A stretch of DNA of 50,413 bases from positions 1 to 50,413 of the forward strand of contig JBBQPM010000030.1 in the NCBI GenBank assembly GCA_038217425.1, written 5' to 3'. The notes under the pieces were generated by a model. The model was not told where the DNA came from. It saw only the letters and a program-made list of their open reading frames with translations, and ran no database searches. Position 1 is the stretch's first letter; each line of letters begins with the position of its first letter. This DNA comes from JAIEPT01 sp038217425. Lineage in GTDB: Bacteria; Planctomycetota; Planctomycetia; Gemmatales; Gemmataceae. Shown here piece after piece: positions 23,527-32,745 of this stretch. The translations under genes were made by a program, and so were the position numbers.

Positions 23527-23646
23527 CAACTGCCCCACTGAAAATCGACATGCGATCCTGTTTTTTCCGCGGAGCTTGCGTAAAATATCGATGAAGAATG
23601 AGTTGTGGGTTCTTCCTCCGCCACAATAAAAACAAGGGATCCTGCC

Positions 23647-24573
23647 GTGATCGATCTCGTCGCCGAAATCCAATCTCTGAAAAAAGCCAAGAACGCGACC
23701 ATCCTCGCCCACTATTATCAGGAAGGCGAGATCCAGGAACTCGCCGACTTCACAGGCGATTCGCTGAAGCTCGCCCGCGCCGCCACCCAGGTCACCACCG
23801 ACGTCATCGTCTTTTGCGGCGTGCATTTCATGGCCGAGACGGCCAAGATGCTCAACCCCGAAAAGAAGGTGCTGCTCCCCGACATGGAGGCCGGCTGCTC
23901 GCTCGCGGAAAGCTGTCCCGCCGACAAACTCGCGCGCTACCAGGAGATGCTGCGCGAGAACGGCCGACGCTTTCAGACCGTGACCTACATCAACAGCACC
24001 GCGGCCGTCAAGGCGCTCTCCGACTGGATCGTCACCTCCGGCAACGCTGAGGAGATCATTCGCCGGGTGCCGCCCGACGTCGAGATCCTGTTCGCGCCGG
24101 ATCGGCATCTGGGTCAATATCTACAGGAAGTAACCGGGCGCAAGATGATCCTGTGGAATGGCGCCTGCATCGTGCACGAGATCTTCAGCGTCGGCGATTT
24201 GATTTCGCTGAAAAAGAAGATCCCGGCCGGCGTCACGCTCGCGCATCCGGAGTGCCCCGCCAACATCCGCGCCCATAGCGACTTCATCGGCGGCACCGAA
24301 GCCATGCTCGCCTACATCGCCAAAACGCCCGGGACGGCCGACTTCCTCGTCGCCACCGAAGCGAACATGATGTGGCAAATGCAGGCCAAGTTCCCCAACC
24401 ACCGCTACCATCCGGTGCCCGGCATCTCCTGCGCCTGCAACAAATGCCCGCACATGGCCCGCAATACGCTCGAGAAGCTGCGCGATTGCCTGGAGACGGG
24501 CCAACCCGAGATTACCTGGCAGCCGGAGTTCACGAAGGCGCGCGCGGTCGTGCAGCGAAGTTTGCTCAACTGA
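23647..24573 (+). CDS. nadA: Quinolinate synthase
   Basis: NadA condenses iminoaspartate with dihydroxyacetone phosphate to quinolinate, the second step of NAD synthesis from aspartate, using a 4Fe-4S cluster. The 308-residue protein shows ATILAHYYQEGEIQ near the start, FTGDSLKLAR, FCGVHFMAETAKML and LLPDMEAGCSLAE, and the C-terminal CNKCPHM. Three cysteines (FCGV, GACIVHE, CNKC region) fit the cluster ligands. The start is GTG 23647 with AAGGGA seven to eight bases upstream; GTG 23605 gives an N-terminal tail without similarity. nadB and nadC are not in the window, so this is an isolated NAD gene. A tandem repeat array lies before it and a long palindrome after it. Confidence 0.96.
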   Translation: MIDLVAEIQSLKKAKNATILAHYYQEGEIQELADFTGDSLKLARAATQVTTDVIVFCGVHFMAETAKMLNPEKKVLLPDMEAGCSLAESCPADKLARYQEMLRENGRRFQTVTYINSTAAVKALSDWIVTSGNAEEIIRRVPPDVEILFAPDRHLGQYLQEVTGRKMILWNGACIVHEIFSVGDLISLKKKIPAGVTLAHPECPANIRAHSDFIGGTEAMLAYIAKTPGTADFLVATEANMMWQMQAKFPNHRYHPVPGISCACNKCPHMARNTLEKLRDCLETGQPEITWQPEFTKARAVVQRSLLN

Positions 24574-24588
24574 CGTCGCTACATGGAT

Positions 24589-24678
24589 AAGCCCAATGGG
24601 TGAGGTACTCCGAACCCTTGGGACCAGCACTTGCATACGTTTATCCCAGGGGTTCGGAGTACCTCACCCGCTGGGCTT
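24589..24678. repeat. Long palindrome, GGGTGAGGTACT family, copy 1
   Basis: Arms 24589-24623 and 24644-24678 pair over 35 bases with three mismatches (AAGCCCAATGGGTGAGGTAC...). The loop is 20 bases. It fills the gap between nadA and the CBM9-like gene. A second copy begins at 50393 and is cut by the window edge. Confidence 0.9.
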
Positions 24679-24704
24679 GTATCCTATCTTCCGGAGATTC
24701 CCGC

Positions 24705-25361
24705 GTGCTGCTCATTCCGCCGCGCTTTCTGCTGCGACTGACACACCCCTGTCGCCACCACGCGTCGATGCCGACGCCGGACGACGATCAACTCCTCAAT
24801 CTCGGCCCCGAGTTCGCGCTGGAGAACTTCGCAGCCATCGACGGCAAGAAGAACTTCGCTTCCGTGGCGCTGGCGTGGAACGAGCAGGGCCTGGGCGTGC
24901 AAGTGGAGATCCGCGGCAAACAGCAACCCCTCGTGGGCGACGCCGCTCGGCCACGCGGGTCCGACGGCCTGACGCTTTGGCTCGACGCCCGCGATTCGCG
25001 CACCGGCCATCGCGCCAGCCGATATTGCCAGCAATTCCACCTCTTGGCGACCGGAGCCGGGGAAGAGCGCGAAGACCCCGGCTTCACGCAAACCAAGATC
25101 CACCGCGCCCTTGAGGACGCCGCGTTCGCTCCCGCGAAAGACGTGCTCGTGCGCCGCACCCTGCGCACCGGCGGCTATCTCCTCGAAGCGTTCTTCCCCG
25201 CCCACGCCATTCATGGCTACGATCCCGAGCAGCATCCACGCCTGGGCTTCTTCTACTCCGTCCGCGACGAGGAAAAAGGCGAACAGCTATTAGGGCTTTC
25301 CTCCGAGTTTCCGTTTTGGGAAGATCCGTCGCTCTGGAGCACGCTCGATCTGGTAAGATAA
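24705..25361 (+). CDS. CBM9/DOMON-like carbohydrate-binding-fold protein
   Basis: The 218-residue protein is mostly beta strand. The central pattern SVALAWNEQGLGVQVEIRG, then GSDGLTLWLDARDSRTG, resembles family 9 carbohydrate-binding modules and DOMON domains: a strand with a tryptophan, a loop, then DG-x-LxLD. No signal peptide is obvious, although the N-terminus (LLIPPRFLLRLTHPC) is weakly hydrophobic. The start is GTG 24705 with GGAG eight bases upstream; reading on upstream would run through the palindrome. It is followed after 5 bp by the PDZ aspartyl protease gene, so the pair is probably an operon. Ligand and role are unknown. Confidence 0.5.
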   Translation: MLLIPPRFLLRLTHPCRHHASMPTPDDDQLLNLGPEFALENFAAIDGKKNFASVALAWNEQGLGVQVEIRGKQQPLVGDAARPRGSDGLTLWLDARDSRTGHRASRYCQQFHLLATGAGEEREDPGFTQTKIHRALEDAAFAPAKDVLVRRTLRTGGYLLEAFFPAHAIHGYDPEQHPRLGFFYSVRDEEKGEQLLGLSSEFPFWEDPSLWSTLDLVR

Positions 25362-25366
25362 CCCAC

Positions 25367-26182
25367 ATGAAAACACTCGCATTCCTCACCCTCGCCCTCG
25401 TGCCCGCTCTCGTTCACGCCGACGAGCCCAAGGCGATTCGCGTGCCGTTTCAGATGCTCTCCTCGCAGCACATGACGGTCATGGCCACCGTCAACGGCAA
25501 GGGGCCGTTTCGCTTCGTCTTCGACACCGGCGCCCCCTTCACGCTCATCAACAACAAGGTCGGCAAAGACGCCGGCATCTTTCCCCCCAACTTCAAACCC
25601 TCAATCTTTACGCTCCTCACGAATCAAGTGCAGTTCACCATCGACACGATCGACATCGGCGGCCTGAAACTCGACAAAGTCGACTGCATGGCCTTCGACC
25701 ACCCGACCGTGAACGCCATTGCGAAGTACGAGGATACCGAGCTCTACGGCATCATCGGCTTCAACGTGTTTGGCCGATATCGAACGACCATCGACTACAA
25801 GACCAAGACGATGGAGTTCGTGCCCAGCGGGTTTCAGCCGCCCAACATGATCGAGAAGATGAGCAAGATGATGTCGGGGGGAGAAACCATGATGACGCGC
25901 GTGCTGGCGCCGGGCGGCCTGCTGGGCGTGCGTCTTAGCAAAGAGGCGGGGGACAAGCAGGCGGGCGTGACCGTCGCCGACGTCTTTGCCGGCAGCCCGG
26001 CGGAGAAAGCGGGCCTCAAGGCAGGCGACCGCTTGCTGACGCTCGACGACCGCTGGACCGACTCCATCGCCGACTGTTTCGAAGCCGCCGCCTACGTCAA
26101 GCTCGGCACGCCCGCGCAGCTCGAAATCGAACGTGCCGGCAAGAAGATGACGCTCCGCGCCGTCTTCGTTCAGGGTCAATAA
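25367..26182 (+). CDS. Secreted aspartyl protease with C-terminal PDZ domain
   Basis: The 271-residue protein has a signal peptide (MKTLAFLTLALVPALVHA), a retropepsin-like domain with the catalytic DTG in FVFDTGAPFTLI (D53), and a matching second strand (YGIIGFNVFGRYRTTIDY). A PDZ domain (about 185-265) closes the protein: GVTVADVFAGSPAEKAGLKA then GDRLLTLD. This combination is known in secreted single-domain aspartyl proteases that work as dimers, cutting membrane or periplasmic proteins. It starts 5 bp after the CBM9-like gene and is followed 24 bp later by a small secreted unknown, so the three look like one operon. The substrate is unknown. Confidence 0.85.
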   Translation: MKTLAFLTLALVPALVHADEPKAIRVPFQMLSSQHMTVMATVNGKGPFRFVFDTGAPFTLINNKVGKDAGIFPPNFKPSIFTLLTNQVQFTIDTIDIGGLKLDKVDCMAFDHPTVNAIAKYEDTELYGIIGFNVFGRYRTTIDYKTKTMEFVPSGFQPPNMIEKMSKMMSGGETMMTRVLAPGGLLGVRLSKEAGDKQAGVTVADVFAGSPAEKAGLKAGDRLLTLDDRWTDSIADCFEAAAYVKLGTPAQLEIERAGKKMTLRAVFVQGQ

Positions 26183-26206
26183 CGTTCAATTCACGAAAGG
26201 GTTCGT

Positions 26207-26629
26207 ATGCGACCGCTCGGGATTCTCGCCGCGCTTTTCGTCGTCGTGTCGTTCACCCAGGCCGTGCCGCCGCCGCTTCTGCCGCCGGCGATTCGCGTGG
26301 AAGTCACGGGCAAAGCGGACGAGGCGCCGAAGTTGTTGCAGGTCTTCGCCGGCGATTTTTATCGCGTCGACTACGTGGCGAGCGCGAACACGCAGATGGT
26401 GCAGATCTGGTGGTCGAAGGCCGAGTGGAAGCAGTTCACCGACTTCCTCGCCAAGAACAAGCTCGCGAACAAAGGCAAGGTCGTCGTCGCCTCAGCGAGT
26501 CCGGAAGGGGCGCAGCTGGAGGCGTACATCCAGGCGAACGTGGTCGTGCCCGCCGCCGCCAAGGCGAACCGCATTCTCGCCGAGCAGCTCAAGTTGCAGA
26601 AGCTCAAGGAGAAGGATCGCAATCCGTAG
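26207..26629 (+). CDS. Small secreted protein of unknown function
   Basis: The 140-residue protein has a signal peptide (MRPLGILAALFVVVSFTQA) and a compact mature domain with VFAGDFYRVDYVASANTQMV and WWSKAEWKQFTDFLAKNK. The Lys/Ala-rich C-terminus (AAAKANRILAEQLKLQKLK) is likely helical. No family was recognised. It is 24 bp downstream of the PDZ aspartyl protease gene with a ribosome-site AAAGGG, so it is probably the third gene of that operon and may be a partner or substrate. A tandem repeat starts two bases after its stop. Confidence 0.65.
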   Translation: MRPLGILAALFVVVSFTQAVPPPLLPPAIRVEVTGKADEAPKLLQVFAGDFYRVDYVASANTQMVQIWWSKAEWKQFTDFLAKNKLANKGKVVVASASPEGAQLEAYIQANVVVPAAAKANRILAEQLKLQKLKEKDRNP

Positions 26630-26631
26630 CA

Positions 26632-26820
26632 CTTCGACGAATTTCCGAGCCGAAAGCGTCAGCGACGATCCTGAGCGAAATCGACTTCGACGAATTTCCG
26701 AGCCGGAAGCGTCAGCGACGATCCTGAGCGAAATCGTCTTCGACGAATTTCCGAGCCGGAAGCGTCAGCGACGATCCTGATCCTGAGCGAAATCGTCGCT
26801 AACGCTTCCGGCTCGGAAAT
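26632..26820. repeat. 53-bp tandem repeat ending in a hairpin, GAGCCGGAAGCG family
   Basis: Three head-to-tail units of 53 bases start at 26632, 26685 and 26738 (CTTCGACGAATTTCCGAGCC...), with few differences. The last unit's arm at 26747-26775 is the reverse complement of 26792-26820 (one mismatch in 29), so the array ends in a long hairpin. The third unit has a six-base internal duplication (CCTGAT). The core is shared with 18921-18978. Confidence 0.9.
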
Positions 26821-26832
26821 ATCTCACGAAAC

Positions 26833-27087
26833 TTATTCCTCGACGAGTTCGTAGGTACCCTGGCCTGCGCGCTTGAGCTTGCCCTGCTTGACGAGTTCTT
26901 CCCACACGGGAGTCGGGAACTCGTGCGGCGGAGTGATGGCGACGATGTTCGGCTTGCCGCCGGATAGGGGGCCGTAATTGAGCTTCGACTCGGCGTCGAG
27001 CCGGGTGACCTTGAGGCGTTTTTTGAACGCCTTGTAAGCCGCCTTGAGTTGCTCCTTGGCGATCGGTTCGGGAGAGGCGTCGGACAT
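26833..27087 (-). CDS. Small conserved-looking protein of unknown function
   Basis: This 84-residue protein has a strong AGGAG nine bases before ATG 27087, so it is very probably real. It begins MSDASPEPIAKEQLKAAYKAFKKRLK in two helical pieces and continues RLDAESKLNYGPLSGGKPNI and PPHEFPTPVWEELVKQGKLKRAG. There is no signal peptide. The pattern fits a small winged-helix or RNA-binding module but no family was recognised. It is divergent from sucD and shares a 122-bp regulatory region with it that contains an AT-rich 19-bp inverted repeat. Function unknown. Confidence 0.75.
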   Translation of the reverse strand: MSDASPEPIAKEQLKAAYKAFKKRLKVTRLDAESKLNYGPLSGGKPNIVAITPPHEFPTPVWEELVKQGKLKRAGQGTYELVEE

Positions 27088-27112
27088 GGTTTTCTCCTTC
27101 GGAAAGTGGGTA

Positions 27113-27131
27113 CGCAAATTATATATTTGCG
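27113..27131. promoter_or_regulatory. AT-rich 19-bp inverted repeat in the divergent intergenic region
   Basis: CGCAAAT at 27113-27119 and ATTTGCG at 27125-27131 are exact inverted arms around five bases. A minus-strand TATAAT overlaps it (27123 down to 27118) and could serve the small-protein gene, so the repeat might be an operator. Confidence 0.45.
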
Positions 27132-27209
27132 TCGGCCCGAGATGAGCCGGCAGAAGTTCATAGAATCTTCCGCGAGGGGATCGTCACACCTGACGCAAGG
27201 GAACCGTTC

Positions 27210-28079
27210 ATGAGCATTCTGGTCGATAGCGAGACGCGCGTTTTGGTGCAGGGTCTGGGCAAGGCCGGCACGTCGCACGCGATTCAGTGCCGCGATTACG
27301 GAACGAAAATCGTGGGGGGCGTCACGCCGGGCAAAGGCGGGACGCAGAAGGAAGGCTTCCATCTCTTCAACACGGTGAGCCAGGCGGTGAAGGAGACGGG
27401 CGCGACGGCGACGATGATTTTCGTGCCTCCCGCGGCCGCCGCCGACGCCATCATGGAAGCCGCCGACGCCAATATTCCGCTCATCATTTGCATCACTGAA
27501 GGCATCCCGGTGCTTGATATGGCCCGGGCCATGCGCTTCGTGCGAACTCGGCCCGTGCGCCTGGTCGGCCCCAACTGTCCGGGCGTCATCACGCCGGGCC
27601 AGTGCAAGATCGGCATCATGCCGGGCTACATTCACAAGCCGGGCCCCATCGGGCTCGTGAGCCGATCCGGGACGTTAACCTACGAGGGCGTTTGGCAACT
27701 CTCGAGCCTGGGACTGGGACAATCGACCTGCGTCGGCATCGGCGGCGATCCGGTCAACGGCACCAATTTCATCGACGTGCTGAAGCTCTTCCAGGAAGAT
27801 CCCAAGACGGAAGCGATCCTGATGATGGGCGAGATCGGCGGCGACGCGGAAGAGAAAGCGGCGGAATACATCAAGGATCACGTGACGAAACCGGTGGCGG
27901 CGTTCATCGCGGGGCAGACGGCGCCCCCGGGCAAACGCATGGGTCACGCCGGCGCCATCATTTCCGGCGGCAGCGGCTCGGCCAAGGACAAGATCGAGGC
28001 CCTCAAGAACGCCGGCATCGCCGTCGCCGCCAGTCCCGCCGACCTCGGCGCCACGCTCAAGAATGCGCTGCGTCGCTAA
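27210..28079 (+). CDS. sucD: Succinate-CoA ligase alpha subunit
   Basis: The 289-residue protein is a complete SucD. It begins with the CoA-binding Rossmann region (VLVQGLGKAGTSHAIQCRDYG), followed by GPNCPGVITPGQCKIGIMPG and LVSRSGTLTYEGVWQL. The catalytic phospho-histidine lies in RMGHAGAIISGGSGSA. SucD pairs with SucC to make succinate from succinyl-CoA with nucleotide formation in the citric acid cycle. No sucC gene flanks it; upstream lies a divergent small gene and downstream a repeat and unrelated membrane genes. The beta subunit must be encoded elsewhere. The start at 27210 has AAGGGA upstream. Confidence 0.96.
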   Translation: MSILVDSETRVLVQGLGKAGTSHAIQCRDYGTKIVGGVTPGKGGTQKEGFHLFNTVSQAVKETGATATMIFVPPAAAADAIMEAADANIPLIICITEGIPVLDMARAMRFVRTRPVRLVGPNCPGVITPGQCKIGIMPGYIHKPGPIGLVSRSGTLTYEGVWQLSSLGLGQSTCVGIGGDPVNGTNFIDVLKLFQEDPKTEAILMMGEIGGDAEEKAAEYIKDHVTKPVAAFIAGQTAPPGKRMGHAGAIISGGSGSAKDKIEALKNAGIAVAASPADLGATLKNALRR

Positions 28080-28085
28080 GCTTAG

Positions 28086-28171
28086 AAAACTAGCCACAAG
28101 AACACAGAGTAAGAAATCGGCGGTATATCCGTGTTTTGCATTCTTCCTCTGCGTTCTCTGCGGCTAGTTTT
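28086..28171. repeat. Palindromic repeat, ACCACAGAG family, copy 2 (diverged)
   Basis: AAAACTAGCCACAAGAACAC... (28086-28109) pairs imperfectly with CTCTGCGTTCTCTGCGGCTA... (28147-28171). It is the most diverged of the three copies and lies directly after sucD. Confidence 0.75.
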
Positions 28172-28282
28172 TTCATCCGCGCCGCACGGCGGACATTTCC
28201 CGAATTCGCCCGAAACATACAAAGATTCTGACGCCGTGTCCGAATAGCCTGGCAGAGAACGAATCGATTGCCCGAGGGACTT

Positions 28283-29218
28283 ATGGCCGACCCCGCTTCG
28301 CTCGAACCCCAACCTCCTCTGCCCGAGAAAATCCCGGCGCAGCAGATCGCTCCCTCGAAGGTTCGCCAGGGCTTCTTCCGCCTTAGCTATTATCGAGGCG
28401 CCTCCGAGGTCAAAGTCTTTCAACATTCCCGCATCTTCTACTGGTGGCCTGTCTGGCTCTTCGGCTTTCTCTTCGGCTTCATCTCCCTCTGGGGCGATCA
28501 TCAAGCCGCCATCATGCCCGAAGGTTCTCGGCCCGAAACCGTCACGTACGAAGGCCGAACCCGCGAAGCGATGGTAGCCCCCGAAGGGAAGAAACTCCCC
28601 ACGCGGAACGTCAAGAGGGATGACGGGACGATCGTTGAAGAACGCATCATTCCGATCGCCCACGTCTCGGCGTTCCGCGGCATGGGGACCGTGTATCTCG
28701 CGATTTTGCTGCTGGTCATCATCTTCACCACCATGGCGTTTCGCGGACTCATTTCGGTCTTCTTACTCGTCATCCTCGTAGGGATCGCGCTCATCGTCTG
28801 GGTGCTGGGCTGGTGGGACGATATCTTCGCCCGGCTTGGCCAATTCCTGGTCGTGATCTCAGCGGGCTTCTACCTGGCCATGGCGTCGGTGATGTTCTTT
28901 CTGTGGCTGATCAACGTGCTGGTTCTCGACAAGCAGACGTACATGGTTTTCTCGCCCGGGCAGATTCGCATCAATCTGGTGTTCGGCGGCGGCGAAATGA
29001 TCTACCAGGCCAAGGGCGCCTCGATCCAGCTGCTCAAAGGCGATTTCATCCGCCATGCCGTGCTCGGCCTGGGTTCCGGCGACTTTGAGATCCACGTGCA
29101 GGGGCTGCGCCAGCCGCTGGAATTGCACAACGTGCTCCGCGCCGCGGCGGTCCTGGCGGCCATCGAAGAAGTGTTGCCCGAACAGAACATCGTCACCCAG
29201 GCGGCCGCTCAGGCGTGA
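28283..29218 (+). CDS. Membrane protein with YWWPVW motif and PH-like C-terminal domain (paralogue A)
   Basis: The 311-residue protein has a cytoplasmic start, then YWWPVWLFGFLFGF, and about four membrane segments. One segment pair lies at about residues 135-185 (LAILLLVIIFTTMAFRGLIS), one at about 190-225. The C-terminal 85 residues are soluble: QTYMVFSPGQIRINL then RHAVLGLGSGDFEIHVQG, resembling bacterial PH/YdbS-like domains. The domain layout is the same in the next gene, 43 bp downstream, so the two arose by duplication. Between segments 1 and 2 lies an extracytoplasmic loop. The start is ATG 28283 with GAGGGA. It begins a run that ends with an Hsp70 gene. No established function is known to me. 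Confidence 0.7.
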   Translation: MADPASLEPQPPLPEKIPAQQIAPSKVRQGFFRLSYYRGASEVKVFQHSRIFYWWPVWLFGFLFGFISLWGDHQAAIMPEGSRPETVTYEGRTREAMVAPEGKKLPTRNVKRDDGTIVEERIIPIAHVSAFRGMGTVYLAILLLVIIFTTMAFRGLISVFLLVILVGIALIVWVLGWWDDIFARLGQFLVVISAGFYLAMASVMFFLWLINVLVLDKQTYMVFSPGQIRINLVFGGGEMIYQAKGASIQLLKGDFIRHAVLGLGSGDFEIHVQGLRQPLELHNVLRAAAVLAAIEEVLPEQNIVTQAAAQA

Positions 29219-29261
29219 GCCGACGGCCCTCTCCTCAGTCCTCTAACCCGGTGAGACTTTT

Positions 29262-30107
29262 ATGTCCAGCGCGATGACGCCCGCTCCGCCTCAGGCCGAG
29301 AGAAAAGAGATCCACATCTACAGCCATTCGACGCTGGTCTACTGGTGGCCGGTGTGGGCCGTCGCCCTCATTTGCGGCGTCCTGTCGCTAACTGGCGGTC
29401 AACGGCTCGTCGTTGTCCCCCAAGAAACCGAATACCTGCAAAAGGTCAACGTCATTCGCAACAACGACATCCTCGCGGATCGACAAGTCCTCTCCATGCC
29501 CAAGGACGCCCCATTCAGCGACGGCGCCCTCAAACTTCACGCCTCGCCCAACAAAAATCTCGGCGTGTTCTTCTGCGTCACCCTGCTCCTGGTCATCACC
29601 ATTACGTCGGTCTCCCTCCGCGGCCTGCTCTCCGTGATTGTGATCTCGGTGATCTTTTTCATGTCGATCATCTTCGCCATCCTCGACTGGTGGACGCCGA
29701 TCCTGGAGCGACTCAGCTTTCTCGACATCCGCATCAGCGCCGGCGGGTACATGTTGCTGGGATCGATCCTCTTCGGGCTTTGGCTATTCACAGTCTTCGT
29801 GTTTGATCGGCAGATTTACATGATTTTCACGCCCCGCCAATTCCGCGTGCGGCTGGAGATCGGCGATGCGGAGACGGCGTACGACACCACCAACATTCGC
29901 ATCGAGAAGCAGCGCACCGATCTATTCCGCCACTGGGTGCTGGGACTGGGCGCCGGCGACCTGCGCGTTCAGACAACGGGGGCGCAAAGCCATCACTTCG
30001 ACATGCCGAACGTCCTCTTCGTCGGCAACAAGGTGCAGCAGATTCAAGACTTGATCACGCTGCAGGTCGTCGTCTCTCAGCCGTCCCTCCCCAATAATCC
30101 CAATTAA
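29262..30107 (+). CDS. Membrane protein with YWWPVW motif and PH-like C-terminal domain (paralogue B)
   Basis: The 281-residue protein is a paralogue of the preceding gene. Shared features are YWWPVW near residues 27-32, an extracytoplasmic loop, segments FFCVTLLLVITITSVSLRG and VISVIFFMSIIFAILDWW, a further segment pair, and the C-terminal RHWVLGLGAGDLRVQTTG. The extracytoplasmic loop is different from that of its neighbour, suggesting divergent ligand or partner binding. The start at 29262 follows a gap of 43 bp, and the Hsp70 gene begins 33 bp after the stop, so all three are probably cotranscribed. Function unknown. Confidence 0.7.
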   Translation: MSSAMTPAPPQAERKEIHIYSHSTLVYWWPVWAVALICGVLSLTGGQRLVVVPQETEYLQKVNVIRNNDILADRQVLSMPKDAPFSDGALKLHASPNKNLGVFFCVTLLLVITITSVSLRGLLSVIVISVIFFMSIIFAILDWWTPILERLSFLDIRISAGGYMLLGSILFGLWLFTVFVFDRQIYMIFTPRQFRVRLEIGDAETAYDTTNIRIEKQRTDLFRHWVLGLGAGDLRVQTTGAQSHHFDMPNVLFVGNKVQQIQDLITLQVVVSQPSLPNNPN

Positions 30108-30140
30108 TTCATCTTCGTGATTTTCAGGAAGGAGCCAGTC

Positions 30141-31940
<1,800 letters not shown>

Positions 31941-32046
31941 AGTTTAGCCGCCGAGTTCGCGCAACCGCGGTTTCGTCGAAGCGTTTGCAGGGTTCCACGG
32001 CGGGCTCACGCCGCTTGCCTTTCTGCCTCACTTCACCCGAGCTGGG

Positions 32047-32052
32047 TATAAT
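32047..32052 (+). promoter_or_regulatory. -10 element (TATAAT) upstream of the protease-partner gene
   Basis: A perfect TATAAT lies 44 bases before the ATG at 32096. No good -35 was found at the usual distance. It probably drives the two-gene protease unit. Confidence 0.45.
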
Positions 32053-32095
32053 CTTTTGTCGCCGATGACAAAATTGAATTCTTGAGGAGAAAAAA

Positions 32096-32371
32096 ATGGC
32101 AGCTGTCGAGCGTCGATACTCGAAGGACGAATTTGCGCGTCGGGGGGATGCAATCTACGACAGCGTTGTTCGCCCATGCTTGAAACCTGAAGATATGAAT
32201 GGGTTCGTGGCGATCGACATCGAGTCTAGCGAGTTCGAGATCGATCACGAAGAACTCGCGGCATGTGATCGATTGCGCGGCCGAGTTCCGGAGGCGCAAA
32301 TCTGGATGGTGCGCATCGGATCGCGCTACGTCCATCGCTTCGGCGGCCGCGAGCGGAGCGGCGCCCCATGA
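32096..32371 (+). CDS. Small protein upstream of a clan AA protease
   Basis: This 91-residue protein starts with an unusually clear ribosome site (GAGGAG, seven bases away). It begins AAVERRYSKDEFARRGDAIY and contains GFVAIDIESSEFEIDHEEL. The stop of this gene overlaps the start of the clan AA aspartic protease by four bases (ATGA), so translation is coupled. Small proteins like this are commonly linked to the protease family, and a protein partner or antitoxin-like role is possible but unproven. It has no signal peptide and is soluble. The sequence is less GC-rich than the surrounding genes. Confidence 0.7.
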   Translation: MAAVERRYSKDEFARRGDAIYDSVVRPCLKPEDMNGFVAIDIESSEFEIDHEELAACDRLRGRVPEAQIWMVRIGSRYVHRFGGRERSGAP

Positions 32372-32742
32372 TTCACGGTCTCGTTGAACTCGATCAAGGC
32401 CGAATTCGCCTGATGGTAAAGGGAACCCAAGGGAGAGAAGTGGAAATCGACGCGGTCCTCGACACCGGGTACACTGCGGCGCTGACACTGCCGCCCAGGA
32501 TAATCGGCGAGTTAGGCTTGCGGTGGCTCAGTGTGGACCGCGGCACTCTGGCAGACGGTAGCGAATGTCTTTTTGACGTGTTTGAGGGCAAAGTGATTTG
32601 GGACGGCAAAGTACGGCGAATTTTAGTTGACGAGGCCGATACGGATTCCCTTGTCGGCATGGGGCTCTTGAACGGTCACGAGCTGAAAATGCAGGTACGT
32701 CCCCACGGCAAGATCACCATCAAACCGCTGCCAGCCAAATAA
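32368..32742 (+). CDS. Clan AA aspartic protease (AF_0612-like)
   Basis: The 124-residue protein carries a retropepsin-type active site in VLDTGYTAALTLPPRIIGELG (catalytic Asp in DTG, split here for display as two stretches), followed by LGLRWLSVDRGTLADGSE and a closing VGMGLLNGHELKMQV. Family TIGR03698 (AF_0612) proteins have this size and pattern and act as dimers, one Asp per subunit. The start overlaps the previous stop by four bases. It is convergent with the kinase gene, leaving three bases between the ends. The substrate is unknown; it is likely cytoplasmic. Confidence 0.75.
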   Translation: MIHGLVELDQGRIRLMVKGTQGREVEIDAVLDTGYTAALTLPPRIIGELGLRWLSVDRGTLADGSECLFDVFEGKVIWDGKVRRILVDEADTDSLVGMGLLNGHELKMQVRPHGKITIKPLPAK

Positions 32743-32745
32743 CCC

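Noticed and set aside
23605..23646. Earlier GTG start for nadA
   Set aside because: It adds a tail without similarity; GTG 23647 has a better-placed AAGGGA and matches the usual NadA start.
24600..24704. Upstream extension of the CBM9-like gene
   Set aside because: It reads through the palindrome at 24589-24678 and has no domain similarity; GTG 24705 has a ribosome site.
26632..26820. CRISPR array
   Set aside because: 53-bp units are head to tail with no spacers and end in an inverted copy.
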